A DNA stretch of 39,030 nt from Chromatiaceae bacterium (GTDB taxonomy: Bacteria > Pseudomonadota > Gammaproteobacteria > Chromatiales > Chromatiaceae). A program made the translations under genes and the position numbers. The DNA is taken from positions 1 to 39,030 of the forward strand of contig JALOTB010000037.1 in NCBI GenBank assembly GCA_025458165.1, written 5' to 3'. The notes beneath the pieces were generated by a model. That model made no database searches. It was given only the letters and a program-made list of their open reading frames with translations, and was not told the DNA's origin. Within the stretch, counting starts at the first letter, position 1. Each line of letters starts with the position of its first letter. Positions 38,234 to 39,030 of the stretch are shown one piece after another.

Positions 38234-38364
38234 GCGGACGCCTCGGTGAGCTCACGCAGATGGTCGGGCAAGGTAAGGAAGCTCCTTTCTTTGGTCAAGG
38301 AGCGGACCTCAACGGCCCAATCTGAGAGAGGGTTCCGGTCGTGCGCCCGCCGCCGAAGGATCAC
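38227..38364 (-). CDS. 45-residue ORF linking helicase and antitoxin genes
   Basis: This frame is too short for routine ORF calling. It starts at a GTG that overlaps the helicase stop (GTGA) and stops at a TGA that overlaps the antitoxin start (ATGGTGA). The product is basic at the N-terminus (VILRRRAHDRNPLSDWAVEV), then RSLTKERSFLTLPDHLRELT, ending EASAW. Composition looks protein-like and the overlaps on both sides fit translational coupling, but no family is recognised. It could also be a remnant of a longer gene. Confidence 0.4.
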   Translation of the reverse strand: MILRRRAHDRNPLSDWAVEVRSLTKERSFLTLPDHLRELTEASAW

Positions 38365-39030
38365 CGTGGGGGCTCGGCCCGCGTCAACAGGTCCGCAAGC
38401 GGGAAGTCGACGCTCGCCCCATTGAAATCGAGGGTCAGGCCACTGCGTTCGAAGGGGCGGCGGAGATAGTGGACGCGATGCGCGCTGCCGTCGACGAGCT
38501 CAACGATGGCAAGGATGAAGTCGTCCGGTTTGTTGAGCGAGTAGAGAATCTCGTTCTTGGTCACGGTGACGGTCGGCGCGCCGGACACGCGCCCCTTGAC
38601 CTCGATGAAGCGCAGCCGCCCAGTGCCGGGGATGCGGCTCTCGATGTCGTAGCCGAGCTTCTCGAGCTCGCGGTCGGTGGGCTCGTAGCCGAGGCTGCGC
38701 TCCACCTCCATGACGATGGCCCGCGCCCGGGCAGCGGACGCCTGGGTGTCGGCGGGGGTGGTGGCGACGGGCCGCGGCTGGCCGCTCATCGCGGCGATCA
38801 GCCCCATCGGCACCACCAGAAGCCCGCCCAGCACCACCGGCGGCAGAGGCGAGAGCTGGGCCTCGAGCTTCAAGTCCTCCAGGCGCTTCTGCAGGCGCTC
38901 CTGCAGCAGGTCGGCGCGCTTGCGGGCCTCCCCGGACTGATCTTCCCCCTCTAAACCGACCACTGAGGTGCCGGCAACCCAGTAGCGGTGCGGCCTGAAG
39001 GGGATTGCTGGATCTGGCGGTGTAGCCATG
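38361..39030 (-). CDS. C-terminal part of a DUF3883 protein, probably the helicase of the system (partial)
   Basis: The coding region enters from beyond the right edge; 222 residues are visible from an ATG that is probably internal. After a charged helix (RADLLQERLQKRLEDLKLEAQ) comes a hydrophobic stretch (PVVLGGLLVVPMGLIAAMSG). The DUF3883 domain follows: ARAIVMEVERSLGYEPTDRELEKLGYDIESRIP, then LRFIEVKGRVSGAPTVTVTKNEI. The Asp of GYDI and the E-x-K of IEVKG resemble a PD-(D/E)XK nuclease core. In relatives this tail belongs to large SNF2-type helicases next to DUF1156 methylases. The helicase motors themselves are outside the window, so that identity is inferred. Confidence 0.75.
   Translation of the reverse strand, partial: MATPPDPAIPFRPHRYWVAGTSVVGLEGEDQSGEARKRADLLQERLQKRLEDLKLEAQLSPLPPVVLGGLLVVPMGLIAAMSGQPRPVATTPADTQASAARARAIVMEVERSLGYEPTDRELEKLGYDIESRIPGTGRLRFIEVKGRVSGAPTVTVTKNEILYSLNKPDDFILAIVELVDGSAHRVHYLRRPFERSGLTLDFNGASVDFPLADLLTRAEPPR

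Overview
The window is GC-rich, gene-dense bacterial chromosome, most probably from a gammaproteobacterium and perhaps a purple sulfur bacterium (Chromatiales). The assignment is an inference. It rests on gammaproteobacterial-type genes (YheS-like ABC-F, ComM, UbiK, PrmB, YqiB/DUF1249, IscR, AlaC) together with HypA, anaerobic HemN and a TorF-type porin beside glnK-amtB. No rRNA, tRNA, CRISPR array or transposase was seen.

Positions 400-29,900 are housekeeping. On the minus strand lie hypA and speA, glycogen phosphorylase, a DUF2939 protein coupled to an ABC-F ATPase, comM and ubiK. A plus-strand nitrogen block follows: TorF-family porin, glnK, amtB, a strong terminator and a second amt gene. 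A good sigma-54-like site sits in front of the porin, so the block is probably nitrogen-controlled. Next, on the minus strand, come a small Cys-rich ORF, an RpfE-type protein, hom, alaC, an acyl-CoA ligase, hemN with a small acidic partner, prmB, an iscR with no isc operon beside it, a DUF1249 gene, thioredoxin, adk and htpG. Phosphoglucomutase (plus strand) ends this part at a clear terminator near 29,864.

From 29,984 to the right edge every gene is on the minus strand and belongs to what looks like a defence island. In transcription order: the C-terminus of a DUF3883 protein (probably a helicase, cut by the window end), a 45-codon ORF, a MazE-like antitoxin, a MazF-like toxin, a DUF1156 DNA adenine methylase, an HTH-HATPase-STAS-like (DUF4325) protein, and a Swt1-HEPN/DUF499 ATPase. 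Helicase, methylase and DUF499 ATPase match the Hma type of defence system (helicase-methylase-ATPase). The TA pair and the HATPase protein would be embedded genes.

Three things make the island unusual. Three or four copies of a GA-rich palindromic repeat sit in frame inside the methylase gene, reminiscent of coding palindromic elements. Both the methylase and the DUF499 ATPase carry short internal deletions that shift frame and split them, so the system is either decaying or misassembled here. The embedded HATPase gene has a promoter whose predicted start falls on its own ATG, which would give a leaderless transcript independent of the operon.
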